Part shown: piece by piece, positions 5,513 to 6,658 of the stretch
How the letters are laid out: each line of letters opens with the position of its first letter
Position numbering within the stretch: position 1 is the first letter of the stretch
From: Bacillota bacterium
GTDB lineage: Bacteria > Bacillota > Clostridia > Peptostreptococcales > Anaerovoracaceae
Assembly (NCBI GenBank): GCA_017515765.1
Contig: JAFWFF010000095.1
Location: 1-6,658 of the forward strand
Length of the DNA: 6,658 nt
Direction of reading: 5' to 3'
Notes under the pieces: generated by a model
Told to the model about the DNA's origin: nothing
What the model saw: the letters and a program-made list of their open reading frames with translations, nothing else
Databases searched by the model: none
Position numbers and translations under genes: made by a program

Positions 5513-6658
5513 TCATTCAAGATCCAGGATCTTCCGGACAGTTTCCTCGGGGATCAGAGTCTCGCCTCCGAAGACCGTCGCGAACCTGGAGTCATCCTCC
5601 TGAACAAAGGTCCTCGCGTACTCATAATGCTTGTCGTCTACGAGCAGGAGCGGAGCTTCCCTGTCGTACGCGAGGGCGCCTCCCGCCAGTCCGTCCGGGA
5701 AGTTCCGGGCATAGGCGAGGGCGAAATGGTAATGCTGGTGATCAAGGAAGAAATGCTCGGCGACCTTGAGCGAGGTCTCGTATCTGTTGGCTCCCGCGAT
5801 CCTGGTATAGTCGAATCCGAGGCTTCCGATATACGATTCCACGCTCTCGGATACGGCCCCGGTTCCCCCGATTATATCAACGTAATACGGGTCGAGCCCT
5901 TTAAGGAATTCTTTCTGGTCATCTGTCAGGGTCTTGCCGGCCAGAAGGATCGGGCGTCCCAGCGCGGAAGCGGAAAGCGCGTCCGCGAAGTTCGTGCCGC
6001 AGCATATAAGGAGTTCCTGCGAGAAGACCCCGCAGTAGCTGAGGATCTGAAGATTGGTATCGTATCTGTTCTTTCCGGCGAACCTTTTGATGTCATCGTC
6101 CTTCATGCCACGGGCTTTCAGAGCGTCCTCAAAGCTCGCGGGCACCGCTCCGGTCCCGCCGAGTATATAGACTCCGCCGCCGGGGCTCAGGTTTTCGGTT
6201 ATATGGTCCGCCACTTTATCGATGACGCCGGGGCTTTTGTTGACCAGAAGGATCGGTGCGCCGAGCCAGGAAGAAAGGTAGGACGCTCCGAGAGCGTCGG
6301 CAAAGTCGGTCCCGCAGGCGACTATAACGTCAGGGTATTTCCGGGGATTTCCCGGCTCCCCGCTGCAGACAGCCTTCTCCCAGGCGATCAGCAGAGCCGT
6401 GTCATACCTGTTCGGCCCGGCGATCCTGTAATAGCCCCTGTAATCGTCCCAGTAGACCGAGAACTTCTCCGAGTAGTCGTATGACGCTCCGCCGTCCCAT
6501 TAATACTTGAACTGAAGGTATACGTCGCTCTCGTCATTGAAATACTGTTTTTCGACCAGTATCTACCATCTGTGGCCGTCCTCCATCGGGCAGTTGCAGC
6601 TTTTATAGATCTTCCAGCTGCCGTCTGCCTTCTGGTACTCGAGGTCCACCTTGTCCGC
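5513..6658 (-). pseudogene. CWB2-repeat surface protein with two in-frame stops, 5' end outside window
   Basis: The signal peptide and start lie beyond the right edge. The frame opens inside the N-terminal module (ADKVDLEYQKADGSWKIYKS), then meets TAG at 6563-6565 and TAA at 6500-6502. Both stops fall in conserved module positions: the first follows Trp where paralogues read WYYD, WYFD or WYCD; the second lies in the FRFAxxYG-like strand (LQFKY, stop, WDGG). Beyond them the reading is clean for 328 codons to TGA 5513: a Ser-Val-Tyr-Trp module end and three full CWB2 repeats, R1 (GPNRYDTA, CGTDFADALGASYL, APILLVN, YILGGTGAVP), R2 (RFAGKNRYDTNLQILSYC, ICCGTNFADALSASA, RPILLAGK, IIGGTGAVS) and R3 (GANRYETS, LAYARNFPDGLAGGAL, APLLLV, VFGGETLIP). 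Any product restarted after the stops (for example ATG 6214) would lack a signal peptide. It is upstream of the 87-codon gene by 21 nt. Recent inactivation, silent cassette or sequence error are all possible. Confidence 0.85.

Larger units (their letters stand above)
1..6658 (-). repeat. Tandem array of six CWB2 paralogues
   Basis: Six same-strand family members fill the window with gaps of 48, 55, 55, -4 and 21 nt (left to right). Each repeat position (R1, R2, R3) resembles the same position in other genes more than the other repeats of its own gene, so the array grew by whole-gene duplication. The most alike DNA lies in R2, at about 1211-1297, 2610-2698, 4017-4102 and 5931-6020. The array runs off both edges, so its full size is unknown. 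Confidence 0.9.

Noticed and set aside
3999..5603. 534-codon plus-strand ORF
   Set aside because: It lies antisense to the 550-aa gene and the mini-gene, runs through unrelated coding phases, has no recognisable domain or signal, and arises because the sense strand rarely uses TTA, CTA or TCA codons in this frame.
5333..6484. 383-codon plus-strand ORF
   Set aside because: It is antisense to the well-conserved CWB2 repeats of the right-hand copy; its sequence has mirrored repeat periodicity only, with no family match I can recognise.
1..6658. CRISPR array, tRNA, rRNA or insertion sequence
   Set aside because: The repeats are protein-coding CWB2 units of irregular spacing. No short regular spacers, cloverleaf, transposase or terminal inverted repeats were seen.

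Overview
The whole window is one array of six paralogous genes, all on the minus strand. They encode exported cell-wall-binding-repeat (CWB2, Pfam PF04122 type) surface proteins. Signal peptides, strong Shine-Dalgarno sites, CWB2 anchors like those of Clostridioides difficile Cwp proteins, and several Cys residues in exported proteins suggest an anaerobic Gram-positive host. The sequence looks moderately GC-rich, so a higher-GC Clostridia lineage or a Coriobacteria-like actinobacterium fits better than C. difficile itself. The species cannot be named from this sequence.

Layout in the direction of transcription (right to left): (1) 6658-5513, a paralogue cut at its 5' end by the window edge, with two in-frame stops in its N-terminal module but an intact set of three CWB2 repeats; (2) 5491-5228, an 87-codon gene made of a signal peptide plus small fragments of the family, looking like an in-frame internal-deletion product; (3) 5231-3579, a 550-aa protein with a duplicated N-terminal module; (4) 3523-2177, 448 aa; (5) 2121-778, 447 aa; (6) 729-1, a copy with a +1 frameshift, whose 3' end leaves the window. 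Gaps are -4 to 55 nt. I see no convincing promoter or terminator inside the window, so the array is probably transcribed as one unit from beyond the right edge.

The intact proteins share one plan: signal peptide, a roughly 100-residue probable beta-sandwich module (two in the 550-aa protein), then three CWB2 repeats. No catalytic domain is visible. The repeats should hold the protein non-covalently on an anionic wall polymer (role known from C. difficile Cwps), with the N-terminal module as the displayed part. The N-terminal modules differ far more between paralogues than the anchors do. The array also holds a module duplication, an internal deletion and two broken copies. I infer a recombining surface-protein locus, possibly for surface variation. 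Assembly or base-calling errors in repetitive DNA remain a real alternative for the broken copies. Long plus-strand ORFs opposite these genes are shadows.
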